From: Nonomuraea sp. NEAU-A123 | GTDB lineage: Bacteria > Actinomycetota > Actinomycetes > Streptosporangiales > Streptosporangiaceae | Assembly (NCBI RefSeq): GCF_018603905.1 | Contig: NZ_JAHFZZ010000005.1 | Location: forward strand, 372,001 to 436,000 | Length of the DNA stretch: 64,000 bases | Direction of reading: 5' to 3' | In this document: positions 7,405 to 16,275 of the stretch, one piece after another | How positions within the stretch are numbered: position 1 is the first letter of the stretch | Layout: each line of letters opens with the position of its first letter | Position numbers and translations under genes: made by a program | Notes under the pieces: model-generated | Told to the model about the DNA's origin: nothing | Seen by the model: the letters and a program-made list of their open reading frames with translations, nothing else | Databases searched by the model: none

Positions 7405-8574
7405 TCACGTGTCGACGGGCAGGCGGCGGGCGGCCACGCCTGCCCAGCCGAGGCCGAGTGCGGTGATCAGGAGCACTCCCGCGGCCCCCGCCCCCGCCGC
7501 CACCAGTCCGGCCGCGCCCGGGATGAGGATCTGCCCGGTACGGTTGCCCGCCAGCCGCAGCGACATCGCCCGCCCCCGAAGACCGGCGGGCGCTGACTCC
7601 GCGAGCCACGACATGGTCATCGGCTGCCCCACCCCCAGCCCGAACCCCATGACCAGCAGCACACAGGCCAGCAGCCACAGCGGCATGGGCAGCGGCGTGA
7701 CCACCATGGCCAGGGCCGCCGCGACGGTGCTGACCACCAGGAGGCGTCGCCTGCCGAAGGCGCGCGAGAGGCGGCCCAGGAAGAACCGCGACCCCATCGA
7801 CGCCACACCACGGATCGCCAGCAGGCCGCCCACCACGCCCGAGGCGAGCCCTTGTTCGGTGCCCAGCGCCGGCAGGTAGACGAGCGTGATGTCGACCGCG
7901 GCCAGCACCACGCAGCTCGTCACGAGCGCGTGCGCGAGACCCGGCAGCCGCAGCAGCGAGCGCACTCCGGCGCCGTCGCCACGGACCTGCGCGGCGGACC
8001 GCGGGCTGCCGGTCAGGAGCGCCGACAGCACGACGAGTACGGCAGCGATCCCGCAGGTCCACAGATAGATCCGGCCGGTGTCGGGAATGGCCAGCGCGCC
8101 GCCGAACACGGTGATCAGGACCGGCCCCGCGGCCTGGCCCAGCGAGGCGGCGAACGTGTAGTGCCCGAAGGCCGTGTCGTACCGGCCGGGCACGGTCACG
8201 TTCGCCACCAGCGCCTGCTGGGCGATGACGCAGCCGAGATGTCCCGTGCCGAGCAGCACGCCGCCCGCGATCAGCCCGGGAATCGTGTGGCCGAACGCCA
8301 GGAACGCGGCACAGGCGGCCGTGAGCAGCACCGCCCCCGCCACGGCCATGCGCCGCTCGCCGTACCGGTCGGCGGCCTGACCGGCGGGGATGGCCAGGAC
8401 GAGCGGCGCGACGGCGAAGCTGGCGCCCAGCACGCCCAGCCACGCCGCCGGGACGTGCAGCTCGATCGCCCCGTACGACATGGTCGGCCGCAGCACGAAC
8501 GTGACCACCTGCGTCCCCATGGAGTGCCCCAGCAGCAGAGCCGTCCGATGGCGCCGATGCCAGCCGTCAGACAT
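7405..8574 (-). CDS. MFS transporter
   Basis: Major facilitator protein of 389 residues with about 12 hydrophobic segments. It has the loop 2-3 signature region GQAADRYGERR, and an RxxxGRRR-type loop (RLSRAFGRRR) in the second half. Drug or metabolite export is the usual role; the substrate is unknown. The ATG at 8574 overlaps the end of the GntR gene by 8 nt (ATGTCTGA), so the two are one operon. The regulator probably controls this transporter. Confidence 0.85.
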   Translation of the reverse strand: MSDGWHRRHRTALLLGHSMGTQVVTFVLRPTMSYGAIELHVPAAWLGVLGASFAVAPLVLAIPAGQAADRYGERRMAVAGAVLLTAACAAFLAFGHTIPGLIAGGVLLGTGHLGCVIAQQALVANVTVPGRYDTAFGHYTFAASLGQAAGPVLITVFGGALAIPDTGRIYLWTCGIAAVLVVLSALLTGSPRSAAQVRGDGAGVRSLLRLPGLAHALVTSCVVLAAVDITLVYLPALGTEQGLASGVVGGLLAIRGVASMGSRFFLGRLSRAFGRRRLLVVSTVAAALAMVVTPLPMPLWLLACVLLVMGFGLGVGQPMTMSWLAESAPAGLRGRAMSLRLAGNRTGQILIPGAAGLVAAGAGAAGVLLITALGLGWAGVAARRLPVDT

Positions 8575-9376
8575 CGATCCCGTCCACTTCAGATCCAGCC
8601 CGCTCAGATCTAGCCCGCTCAGATCCAGCCCGCTCAGATCCAGCCCGGTCGAAATCAGCCCGGTCGAAATCAGCGCGGTCAGAGTCGGCGCGGGCGGAGT
8701 CGGCTTGCGCGCGCAGCCGCCGGGCGGCCTGCGCGCCCAGGCTGGTGTCGATGTGCTCACGCATGACGGCCGCCGCGCCGTCGGCGTCTCCGGCGATCAC
8801 GTACTCCAGCAGGGCCTCGTGCTCGGCCGCCTTGCGGTCGCGGGCGGCCTGGCCGCGTTCGACCTCCAGGGCCAGGCGGCGATAGCGGTCGGACTTGTCC
8901 CACAGGCCGTCGAGCGTGCCGATGAGCAGGTCGTTGTGCGAGGCGCCGTACAGGGCGGCGTGGAAGCGGCGATGGGCGACGAGCTGCTCGTACGCGGGGT
9001 CGCCGGGCAGCGGGCCGAGCCCCTCGGCGGCCGCGCGCATGCCCGCGATGTCGGCCCTGGTCCTGCGCTCGGCGGCCAGGGCGACGGCCAAGGGGTCGAG
9101 GGAGCGCCGCATCTCCAGCAGGTCGCGCGCCTCTTCCGCGGACAGTGGCGCCACCCGGGCGTCGCGGTGGGCGTCCAGCGCCACCAGGCCCTCGCTCTTC
9201 AGCCGGCGCAGCGCCTCGCGGAGCGGCGTGGTGCTGATGCCGATGTCACGCGCCAGCTTGACCTGCGCGATCACGGAGCCGGGCGGCAGGACTCCGGACA
9301 GGATCAGCTCCTTGACCCGCAGGTACGCGTGGTCGGCCTTGGTGGTGAAGAGCTCGGCCGGCGTCCCGTTCGTCAC
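8567..9376 (-). CDS. GntR/FadR-family regulator with repeat tail
   Basis: Winged-helix GntR domain at the N terminus (LILSGVLPPGSVIAQVKLARDIGISTTPLREALRRLKSEGLV), then an all-helical FCD domain with a metal-site-like layout (ERR, HRRFH, H at EHEALL). Such proteins sense organic acids or similar ligands. GTG 9376 is preferred; ATG 9430 would lengthen it by 18 residues. The last 45 residues are five-residue repeats (RADFD, RAGSE) encoded by 15-bp DNA repeats that also cover the start region of the downstream MFS gene. This tail is not part of the family fold. Confidence 0.85.
   Translation of the reverse strand: MTNGTPAELFTTKADHAYLRVKELILSGVLPPGSVIAQVKLARDIGISTTPLREALRRLKSEGLVALDAHRDARVAPLSAEEARDLLEMRRSLDPLAVALAAERRTRADIAGMRAAAEGLGPLPGDPAYEQLVAHRRFHAALYGASHNDLLIGTLDGLWDKSDRYRRLALEVERGQAARDRKAAEHEALLEYVIAGDADGAAAVMREHIDTSLGAQAARRLRAQADSARADSDRADFDRADFDRAGSERAGSERARSERAGSEVDGIDV
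8590..8690 (-). repeat. 15-bp tandem repeats at the GntR/MFS junction
   Basis: About seven degenerate copies of a 15-bp unit (AGATCCAGCCCGCTC on the plus strand, drifting to GAAATCAGCCCGGTC) encode the pentapeptide tail of the regulator. The array ends about 16 bp before the MFS start. It has no spacer/repeat alternation, so it is not a CRISPR. Confidence 0.85.
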
Positions 9377-9378
9377 GG

Positions 9379-9440
9379 CTATAACGTAGCGCACCACGAT
9401 AAAGCGCGAAATTTCGGGATATAGGGCCATAGGTTATAAC
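9379..9440. promoter_or_regulatory. divergent promoter region with repeated TATAAC elements
   Basis: An AT-rich island between the GntR gene and the gene at 9483 holds the perfect palindrome GTTATAAC (9433-9440) and a near copy CTATAACG (9379-9386), 54 bp apart. Their symmetry and position suit a GntR operator pair; either could also be a -10 element. Confidence 0.4.
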
Positions 9441-9482
9441 GGGCCTCCCGACAGGCTCCTGGTGTGGGAGCATTTGGGCACC

Positions 9483-10019
9483 ATGCGAGCCATGCTGCCG
9501 TTGCGATTAGCGCGGTCGGCCCTCTTCGCGGCCGTCTGCGTGGCGCTGGCCGCCCTGGCCCATTGGTTCGCGGGCGGCACACTGCCGGGTCCCGGCCCGC
9601 TCGCGCTCGGAGCCGGGGTCGTGACGGCCATCACGGCCGTGGCGGCCGGCCGGGAGCGCGAACCAGTCCTGATCGCCCTCCTGCTCGGCTCGGCGCAACT
9701 CCTCCTGCACGGCCTGTTCGCCTGGCACGCCGCCCCCGCCTCCATGCCGCCCGGTCATGGGCTGGGCTCCGACGTCGAGATGGAGCTCTGCCATCTCACC
9801 GCCATGCTGGTGACCGGATGGTGGGTGGCCAGGGGCGAGACCGCGCTGTGGTCGGTGCTGCGGCGCCTGGCCGTACGCGTGGTCCTGATCCTGGCGCCGT
9901 GCCCCGTACGCCCGCCCGCTCCGCCGACGCCCGCTTACCGCCCGCCCGGCATCCCGTACGAAAGCGTCTTACGTCACGCGGTCGTCCGGCGTGGCCCCCC
10001 GCTCCCGGCTGCTCTCTGA
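9483..10019 (+). CDS. small multi-TM membrane protein, upstream partner of CopD-CtaG
   Basis: A protein of about 178 residues with four hydrophobic stretches (LARSALFAAVCVALAAL, LALGAGVVTAITAVAAG, VLIALLLGSAQLLLHGLFAW, LCHLTAMLVTGWWV), a His/Met-containing loop (WHAAPASMPPGHG), and a basic tail ending SVLRHAVVRRGPPLP. I know no functional name. Small membrane proteins of this shape occur beside CopC/CopD-type copper genes in actinomycetes, which fits its neighbour. ATG 9483 and 9492 and GTG 9462 are all possible starts. Confidence 0.6.
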   Translation: MRAMLPLRLARSALFAAVCVALAALAHWFAGGTLPGPGPLALGAGVVTAITAVAAGREREPVLIALLLGSAQLLLHGLFAWHAAPASMPPGHGLGSDVEMELCHLTAMLVTGWWVARGETALWSVLRRLAVRVVLILAPCPVRPPAPPTPAYRPPGIPYESVLRHAVVRRGPPLPAAL

Positions 10020-10050
10020 ACCCCCATCCCGCAGCCACGTGGAGAACACC

Positions 10051-10098
10051 ATGACGTCCACCCCCGCATGCCGTCGACCCCTGCCCACCCGCACCTGA
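10051..10098 (+). CDS. 15-residue leader ORF before copD-ctaG
   Basis: MTSTPACRRPLPTRT starts with ATG behind a good GGAGA site (10041-10045) and stops 6 nt before the GTG of the CopD-CtaG gene, which lacks an obvious ribosome site of its own. The layout suggests that translation of the big gene is coupled to this peptide. The single Cys and basic residues recall actinobacterial leader peptides, but that is inference. Confidence 0.4.
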   Translation: MTSTPACRRPLPTRT

Positions 10099-10104
10099 GC
10101 AGCC

Positions 10105-11973
10105 GTGTCCACTTCCCGAGGCGGGCCGTCGACGGCCCGCCGTTACGCCGTTGTCGCCGTGGCCGCCGGAGTCCTGGTGCTGGTCGCGGCCCTGCTGTTC
10201 GGCGGAAGTCTGCCGCAGCAGTCGTTCCCGGGCCTGCCCAAGGCGGGACCGATCACCGACTGGGGCCTGCCCCTGGCCCGTTTCGTCTATGACCTGTGCG
10301 CCTTCGCCACCGTGGGAACACTGGTCGCCGCCGTGCTCCTGGCCCCGCGCGGCACGCCGGAGGCCGCCGCCTGCCTGCGCGCCGCCGGCCGGTGGGCGCT
10401 GAGCTGGGCCGCCGCCGCGGCCGTGACGTACCTGCTGACGATCTCGGAGGTCACCGGCCTGCCGCTCGCCGATCTGCTGGAGGACCCGTCGATCCTGACG
10501 TTCGGCACCACCGTTCCCCAGACGCAGGCGCTGTTCATCGTGGCCGTGGCGGCGGGGGTGGTGGCGATCGGCACGAGCTTCGGGCCTTCACCCTGGTTGA
10601 ACGGCTTCCTGCTGGCGGTCGCCGCCTTCGCGGTGCTGCCGCCCGCCTACGTCGGCCACGCCGCCTCGGCGGGCGACCACGACATCGCGATCTCCGCCCT
10701 GATGGCGCACCTGGTGACGGTGGCGGTGTGGGTGGGCGGCCTGGCCGCCGTGCTGGTCCACTTCCGGCGGTCGGACCGGCTGGCGGAGGTGGTGCCTAGG
10801 TTCAGCACGCTGGCGCTGGCCTGCTTCGCCGCGGTGGCCGTGTCCGGCGTGGCCAGTGCCTGGGTGCGGCTCGACGCCGTCGCCCAGCTCTGGCAGACCC
10901 GTTACGGCCTGCTCATCCTGGCCAAGGCGGCCGCGCTGGTGGCCCTGGGCGCCTTCGGCTGGCACCATCGCCGCCGCACGGTCGCGGGCCTGGCCGAACG
11001 TCCGGTGCGGCACACGTTCGTCCGGCTGGCCACCGGTGAGGCCATCGTCATGGCCGCGGCCGTCGGGCTGGCCGTGGGTCTGTCGCGCACCCCGCCACCG
11101 CCCTCGGAGGGCGGCGGCGGCCACGACCACCTCCTGCTGGAGTACGACCTGCCGCCCTTCTCGATCGGCAACCTGGTCACCGAGGTCAGGCTGGACCCGC
11201 TGATCCTGCTCCTGCTGGCCGTCCCCGCGGTCGGCTACCTCATCGGGCTGCGCCGCCTGGCCCGCGACGGGGTGCCGTGGCCGCCCGGCCGTACCGCCGC
11301 GTGGCTGGCCGGGCTCGCGGTGCTGGCGTTCGCCCTGCTCGGCGGCGTGGGCGGCTACGCCCGCGCGATGCTGTCCGCGCAGGCGCTGCAGTACGTCCTG
11401 GTCGCCCTCGTGGCGCCGCTGCTGCTGGCGCTCGGCGCGCCGCTGACGCTCGCCGCCCAGACCACCACCGACCGATCGCAGTACGGCGACGTGCCCCGCG
11501 CGATCCTGGACAGCGGCCTCGCTTCGCGCCTCACCCACCCCGTGACCGTCGCGGCGCTGCAGGTCGTGCCCGTGGCGCTGCTGTACGGGACCGGCTGGCT
11601 GGAGCAGTCGTCGTACAGTTACGCGGCGCACCTGCTCACTCTGGCCCTGCTGTTCTGCACCGGGATGCTGTGTTTCTGGGTGCTGACCGGGGTGGATCCG
11701 CTGCCGCGCCCGGTCACCTGGGTGACGCGGGCGCGGCTGCTCGCGGTGGTCGCCGTCGTGCCGCTCGCGCTCGGGCTGGCCCTGTGGTTCGGGCCGGGGG
11801 TGGGCCTGGACTGGTTCACGCTGGTGTCGCCGCCGGGGGTGTCGGACCTGTCCGCCGATCAGCGGGCCGCCGGGCTGACGGTGCTGATCATCGCGATCCT
11901 GGTGCTCGGGGCGTCGGCGGTACGGCTGGCGTCCTGGCGGCGGGTCGCTCAGCGGCGGAGGACACTCGTCTGA
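10105..11973 (+). CDS. CopD-CtaG fusion membrane protein
   Basis: Polytopic protein of 622 residues. The first half (about 1-330) is a CopD-type copper-import/resistance domain, with conserved His in YVGHAASAGDHDIAISALMAHLVTVAVWVGGLAAV. The second half (about 345-610) is CtaG (caa3-type cytochrome c oxidase assembly): LSAQALQYVLVALVAPLLLALGAPLTLA and a GWLEQSSYSYAAH region. A His-rich linker (GGGGHDHLLLEYDLPPFS) joins them. It probably moves or hands over copper at the membrane for oxidase maturation. This fusion is common in actinobacteria. GTG start, six bases after the leader ORF. Confidence 0.88.
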   Translation: MSTSRGGPSTARRYAVVAVAAGVLVLVAALLFGGSLPQQSFPGLPKAGPITDWGLPLARFVYDLCAFATVGTLVAAVLLAPRGTPEAAACLRAAGRWALSWAAAAAVTYLLTISEVTGLPLADLLEDPSILTFGTTVPQTQALFIVAVAAGVVAIGTSFGPSPWLNGFLLAVAAFAVLPPAYVGHAASAGDHDIAISALMAHLVTVAVWVGGLAAVLVHFRRSDRLAEVVPRFSTLALACFAAVAVSGVASAWVRLDAVAQLWQTRYGLLILAKAAALVALGAFGWHHRRRTVAGLAERPVRHTFVRLATGEAIVMAAAVGLAVGLSRTPPPPSEGGGGHDHLLLEYDLPPFSIGNLVTEVRLDPLILLLLAVPAVGYLIGLRRLARDGVPWPPGRTAAWLAGLAVLAFALLGGVGGYARAMLSAQALQYVLVALVAPLLLALGAPLTLAAQTTTDRSQYGDVPRAILDSGLASRLTHPVTVAALQVVPVALLYGTGWLEQSSYSYAAHLLTLALLFCTGMLCFWVLTGVDPLPRPVTWVTRARLLAVVAVVPLALGLALWFGPGVGLDWFTLVSPPGVSDLSADQRAAGLTVLIIAILVLGASAVRLASWRRVAQRRRTLV

Positions 11974-11983
11974 ACGACCACGG

Positions 11984-14302
11984 TCATGACGAATGTCCCT
12001 TCTCGGAGTGATGTGGCTTCTGTACGTCGACCGTGGTCAACCGCCGTTCGGCGCCGGTGATCTCGTACACCGGCCCGGTCAGCGTCACCGGCCGCTCGGC
12101 GACGACGTCGGTGACGGAGCGGCGGACGGTCACCGTCACCTCGCCGGGCTCGACGACGCGCCGGCCGTCGCGCCCGGTGAAGGCCAGCAGCCGCGTCGGC
12201 ACCTCGAAGTCGACCGACGCGCGCTCGCCGGGGTCGAGCTCGACACGCGCGTACCCGACGAGCTGGGCGACGGGCCGGGTGACCGAGGCGACTACGTCCG
12301 ACGCGTACACCTGCACGATCTCCGCACCCGCCCGGTCACCGGCGTTACGGACGACGACCGAACAGCGGATCGACCCGTCCGCCGCCGGGGCCGTCCCGGC
12401 CACGGTCACCTCTTCGTAGGCGAAACTCGTGTAGCTCAACCCGTGGCCGAAACCCAGCACCGGAGCGGGGTCGATGTTGCTCACCGAACTGGCCGCGCCG
12501 AGCCGGGGATGCAGATAGCTGTACGGCTGACCGGCGACCGAGCCGGGCATGCTCATCGGCAGCCGGCCCGATGGGTTCACGGCGCCGCTGAGCACCCGGG
12601 CGATGGCCCCCGCGCCCTCCTCGCCGGGGAAGAACGCCTGCACCACGGCGGCGGCCTCGCGGAGGATGCCCGGTACGGCGTAGGCGCGGCCGGTCAGCAG
12701 GACGGCCACGACCGGCGTGCCCGTGGCGATGACCGCGTCGGCGAGCTCCTGCTGGACCCCGGGCAGGTCGAGGGTGTCCACGTCGCAGCCCTCGCCGGAG
12801 GTGCCCCGGCCGAACAGGCCCGAGCGGTCGCCGAGCACGAGGATCACCACATCGGAGGCGGCCGCCAGGCGTGCCGCGTCGGCGATGCCCGTGCGGTCGC
12901 CGTCGTCGACACCCGTGCCGGGCTCGACCTGGAGCACCGCGTCCGGAAACTCCGTCCGCAGGGCGTCGAGCAGCGTCGGCGACGCGATGCCGGGCTCGAC
13001 GTCGGGGAAGTGCGGCAGGACGTGATTGACGAAGGAATAGCAGCCGAACAGCGCGGTGACGCTGTCCGCGTTCGGGCCTATGACGGCGACGCGCCTGCCC
13101 GCGCCGTCACCGAGGGGAAGCAGGCCGTTGTTGGTCAGCAGCACGATGGACTCTTCCGCCAACTGCCGCGCCAGCGCCCGGGATTCGGCGCCGTCCAGGT
13201 CGACGGGCCCCGAAGGAGCCGGCTCGTAGTCGTCGTCGAGCAGCCCGAGCTCCGCCTTCTGCAGCAGCACGCGGCGCAGGGCCCGGTCGATCAGCGATTC
13301 GGCGATCCGCCCGCTCGACACGGCCCGCTTCAACGGCTCCAGATAGGCCACCCCGGTGGGGAGCTCGACATCGATTCCCGCCGTGAGCGCCTGCACGGCC
13401 GCGTCCTCGGCGTCGGACGCGACGGCGTGCAACGTGTGCAGGAAGGCGACCGCGAAGTAGTCCGCGACGACGGTGCCTTCGAAACCCCACTCGTCGCGCA
13501 GAATCCTGGTCAGGTAGTGGGCGTCCGCGGCGACCGGGATCCCGTCGATCTCCGCGTAGGAATTCATCACCGAGCCCGCCCCCGCGTCCCGGACCGCCAC
13601 CTCGAAGGGGAACAGCAGCACGTCGGACACTTCACGCGGCCCCGCGTGGACCGGGGCCAGGTTCCGGCCGGCGCGGGAGTTGGAATAGCCGACGAAATGC
13701 TTCAACGTGGCGATGACGCCCGCGGACTGGAGCCCCCGCACGTACGCCGCCCCGATCGTCGCGACCTCGTACGGATCCTCGGAGACGCACTCCTCGACCC
13801 GGCCCCACCTCTGGTCGCGGATCACATCGAGCACGGGAGCGAGCCCCTGGTGAATGCCGAGCGCGGCCATGCTCGACCCGATCTGCCGGCCCATCCGCTC
13901 GACCAGTTCGGGGTCGAACGATGCCCCCCACGCCGGCGGGACCGGATAGGTCGTGGCCCGCCAGGCCGCCAGACCGGTGAGGCATTCCTCGTGTGCCAGC
14001 GCCGGCACTCCGAGGCGGGTGTGGTCGAGCAGCCACCGCTGCCGCGCGGCCAGCAGGGTGCTCGCCCACTCCGGATCGACGGGCCGGGTCCCGTAGTGGC
14101 GGGTGATCTGCCCGAGGCCATGGCGGGCGAACTCCTCGAAGGCGACGTCCTCTCCCTGCATCGCATCCTGCAGCGGCGCGACGACCCCCTCTTCGCGGTT
14201 GACGTTCAGCCACACGCCCACGAGCTGCGCGAGCTTCTCGTCGAGCGACATGCCGGCCAGCAGGTCACCGACGCGTCGCGCTCGGCGCTCATCGATCGTC
14301 AT
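11984..14302 (-). CDS. glycoside hydrolase family 3 beta-glycosidase
   Basis: GH3 enzyme of 772 residues: N-terminal barrel, C-terminal alpha/beta sandwich and fibronectin III-like domain. The nucleophile Asp lies in GTVVADYFAV, and the substrate-binding KHFVGY motif precedes it. No signal peptide is seen, so it should act on imported oligosaccharides in the cytoplasm. Beta-glucosidase or beta-xylosidase activity cannot be separated by eye. A LacI-type operator sits 17 bp before the ATG, and a LacI gene is divergent at 14530. Only 10 bp separate its stop from the convergent CopD-CtaG gene. Confidence 0.9.
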   Translation of the reverse strand: MTIDERRARRVGDLLAGMSLDEKLAQLVGVWLNVNREEGVVAPLQDAMQGEDVAFEEFARHGLGQITRHYGTRPVDPEWASTLLAARQRWLLDHTRLGVPALAHEECLTGLAAWRATTYPVPPAWGASFDPELVERMGRQIGSSMAALGIHQGLAPVLDVIRDQRWGRVEECVSEDPYEVATIGAAYVRGLQSAGVIATLKHFVGYSNSRAGRNLAPVHAGPREVSDVLLFPFEVAVRDAGAGSVMNSYAEIDGIPVAADAHYLTRILRDEWGFEGTVVADYFAVAFLHTLHAVASDAEDAAVQALTAGIDVELPTGVAYLEPLKRAVSSGRIAESLIDRALRRVLLQKAELGLLDDDYEPAPSGPVDLDGAESRALARQLAEESIVLLTNNGLLPLGDGAGRRVAVIGPNADSVTALFGCYSFVNHVLPHFPDVEPGIASPTLLDALRTEFPDAVLQVEPGTGVDDGDRTGIADAARLAAASDVVILVLGDRSGLFGRGTSGEGCDVDTLDLPGVQQELADAVIATGTPVVAVLLTGRAYAVPGILREAAAVVQAFFPGEEGAGAIARVLSGAVNPSGRLPMSMPGSVAGQPYSYLHPRLGAASSVSNIDPAPVLGFGHGLSYTSFAYEEVTVAGTAPAADGSIRCSVVVRNAGDRAGAEIVQVYASDVVASVTRPVAQLVGYARVELDPGERASVDFEVPTRLLAFTGRDGRRVVEPGEVTVTVRRSVTDVVAERPVTLTGPVYEITGAERRLTTVDVQKPHHSEKGHSS

Positions 14303-14318
14303 GCACGCACCCTCACTG

Positions 14319-14333
14319 TTGATAGCGCTAGAT
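14319..14333. promoter_or_regulatory. LacI-family operator
   Basis: TTGATAGCGCTAGAT is an imperfect dyad around the central AGCGCT, close to the general LacI-family pattern TGATAGCGCTATCA. It lies between the GH3 start and the divergent LacI gene, so it probably mediates repression of GH3 by that regulator. Confidence 0.65.
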
Positions 14334-14529
14334 GTGATGCTGGAATATCGCAGCAGAAAATTTTCGGCCTATTTTCGGATAAATTGCTGTGACATTGCCG
14401 TGCGGTTACGCTAGGCTCCGGCCCGTAGTCGTGTCAACAGTTGCCAATCACGCCTCAAAGACCAGGTCGGTCTGCGGCCATGAGCCGATAGAGTTTCCGA
14501 AAGTTTCACGACGCCAAACGGGAGGTCCT

Positions 14530-15540
14530 GTGCCCCGACCCACCCTCTCCGACGTCGCGGTGGCGGCCGGAGTGTCGGTGCCGACGGTCTCGAAGGTGCT
14601 GAGCGGCAAGAAGCACGTCTCCGCCGCCACCCGCGACAAGGTCCTCGAAGCGGTCCGGGCCTCCGGATACGAAGCGCTCCGCCCGCTCAGCACACCCCGG
14701 GTCGGCCTCATCGACCTGCTCATCGACGGGCTCGGCTCGCCCTGGGCGGAGGTCCTCGTCAAAGGGGCGGAGCAGGCGGCCGCGCGCTGGGGGTTCTCGC
14801 TCGTCGTGACCTCGTCCGCGCGGCCCGACTTCGACCTCCGGCGCTGGATCGGGATCGTGCGGAAGCGGAGCACCGACGGCATCGTCTTCGTGCTCTCGCG
14901 CGCCAACCAGGAGGAGATCTCGGCGGTCGAGGAGCTGCTGCGGGTCCCGCTGGTGCTCCTCGACCCGGTCGGCCAGCGTGACCCCCGCCTGTCGACCGTC
15001 GGCGCCACGAACTGGTCGGGCGGGGTCATGGCGACGACCCATCTGCTCGAGCTGGGTCACGAGCGGATCGGCTTCATCGGCGGGCCGCTCGACACGCAGT
15101 GCAGCCTCGACCGCCACGAGGGCTACCTCGCCGCGCACCGCACCTTCGGCGTCGAGCCGAGGCCGGACCTCACGCGTTTCGGCGACTTCCTCGTCTCCGG
15201 CGGCAAGACGTTCGGCGCCGAGCTGCTCGACCACCCCGACGGCCCCACGGCCATCTTCGCGGGCTCCGACCTGCAGGCCGCCGGCGTCTACCAGGCCGCG
15301 GCCGAGCGCGGCATCCGGATCCCCGACGAGGTGTCCGTCGTCGGCTTCGACGACTCTCCTGTGTGCGAGATGATGTCCCCGCCGCTCACCACGGTCCGCC
15401 AGCCGCTCGACGACATGGCCAACGAGGCGGTCCGGTTGATCACCGAAGAGCTGACCCACCGCAAGGGCTCGGCCGGCACGCGGATCGAACTCGCCACATC
15501 CCTCATCGTCAGAGGCAGCACCGCACGCCCCGCGCACTGA
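14530..15540 (+). CDS. LacI-family transcriptional regulator
   Basis: Regulator of 336 residues. The N-terminal LacI helix-turn-helix is TLSDVAVAAGVSVPTVSKVLSGKKHVSAATRDKV, followed by a periplasmic-binding-type sugar domain with typical GFIGGP and VVGFDDSPVCEMMSPPLTTVRQP motifs. GTG 14530 follows a GGAGG site (14521-14525). It is divergent from the GH3 gene with a matching operator 17 bp before that start. It is expected to be induced by an oligosaccharide that the GH3 enzyme degrades. The 227-bp intergenic region is AT-rich for this genome and must hold both promoters. Confidence 0.9.
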   Translation: MPRPTLSDVAVAAGVSVPTVSKVLSGKKHVSAATRDKVLEAVRASGYEALRPLSTPRVGLIDLLIDGLGSPWAEVLVKGAEQAAARWGFSLVVTSSARPDFDLRRWIGIVRKRSTDGIVFVLSRANQEEISAVEELLRVPLVLLDPVGQRDPRLSTVGATNWSGGVMATTHLLELGHERIGFIGGPLDTQCSLDRHEGYLAAHRTFGVEPRPDLTRFGDFLVSGGKTFGAELLDHPDGPTAIFAGSDLQAAGVYQAAAERGIRIPDEVSVVGFDDSPVCEMMSPPLTTVRQPLDDMANEAVRLITEELTHRKGSAGTRIELATSLIVRGSTARPAH

Positions 15541-15546
15541 CGCACG

Positions 15547-15801
15547 TCATACGGAGGAGAGCTTTTCGACCATATGGCGGTAAGCCACCCACGGCCGGCG
15601 CAGCGCCTGATCATGGGATGACCTGGTTCGAGACGCGGGGCAGGTGCGCATGGAGGTGTTCCACTTCGACCTCGCGGCCGCGGGATCGCGCAGGCGTTCG
15701 CGGACGTCTTCGATCCGGTCGGCTTCGGGCGGGATGGGAAGGCCGTCGGGCCCGATGGGCTGGTGCAGGTAGCCGAATGAGATCAGGCGTAGCGGTGCCA
15801 T
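15547..15801 (-). pseudogene. truncated RapZ C-terminal-domain protein
   Basis: The start is intact: an AGGAGA ribosome site, ATG 15801, then LRLISFGYLHQPIGPDGLPIPPEADRIEDVRERLRDPAAAR, which matches small actinobacterial proteins carrying the RapZ/YvcJ C-terminal nucleotide-binding fold. After DPAAAR (about residue 44) the frame yields unrelated Ser/Arg-rich sequence, while coding-like sequence shifts frame. The conserved C-terminal half is therefore lost. The intact neighbour on the opposite strand is a frequent companion of this family in my recollection. Confidence 0.55.
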
Positions 15802-15959
15802 GGTCAAGTTCTCCTGTCGGTAAGATCGGAATCAGCTTCTCTGTGCGGCCACGCCGCTTTCGGCCCTGATACATCGTGCGCGAAGTCGGAGGTGATCACG
15901 GTGCATCCGGTCTCATGACAGCCCCAGCCCGGGGTGTCACGGAGCCGAAAGGTGACCGT

Positions 15960-16262
15960 ATGAGCAAGACCGACAAGACCCGGCCCTGGTGGGTACGGAT
16001 GGCCGACGCGCCGATGGCGACCTGCCTGCCCGTACACGATCACCGGTTCGGGCCGTGCACGCTGCCGGACGAGATCACCGCCGGCAGCGCGTCTCTGAGC
16101 CACCGTACGGGCGGCTGTTACTGGAGCGCCACCGCCTACGCCTACCACCTGTTCGGTTACGGCGATGGGGGCCGGGAGTGGCGCTACTTCCGGCGCGAAG
16201 AGCGCCGCCGAGGCCGTCACCAGGCACGCCGCGAGCTACGCGCCTATCACGGCGAAGACTGA
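15960..16262 (+). CDS. conserved hypothetical protein, actinobacterial
   Basis: A soluble basic protein of 100 residues: SKTDKTRPWWVRMADAPMAT, then a central HDHRFGPCTLPDE and a very basic end REERRRGRHQARRELR. The pattern is that of a small conserved streptomycete family of unknown function. Two cysteines (C in FGPCTL and GGCYW) and a His pair could bind metal. It is divergent from the RapZ-type remnant, with 158 bp between them. Confidence 0.6.
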   Translation: MSKTDKTRPWWVRMADAPMATCLPVHDHRFGPCTLPDEITAGSASLSHRTGGCYWSATAYAYHLFGYGDGGREWRYFRREERRRGRHQARRELRAYHGED

Positions 16263-16275
16263 AGAAGGCGGCGGG

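Noticed and set aside
8590..8690. 15-bp repeats as a CRISPR array
   Set aside because: Units are contiguous, degenerate, in frame and without spacers.
11976..12038. 10-bp inverted repeat GACCACGGTC/GACCGTGGTC across the CopD-CtaG and GH3 stops as a terminator
   Set aside because: A 43-nt loop and no T-run. In DNA this GC-rich, several such repeats are expected by chance in a window of this size.
11993..14392. 799-codon plus-strand open frame over GH3
   Set aside because: Antisense shadow of GH3; the real signals are the GH3 motifs on the other strand.
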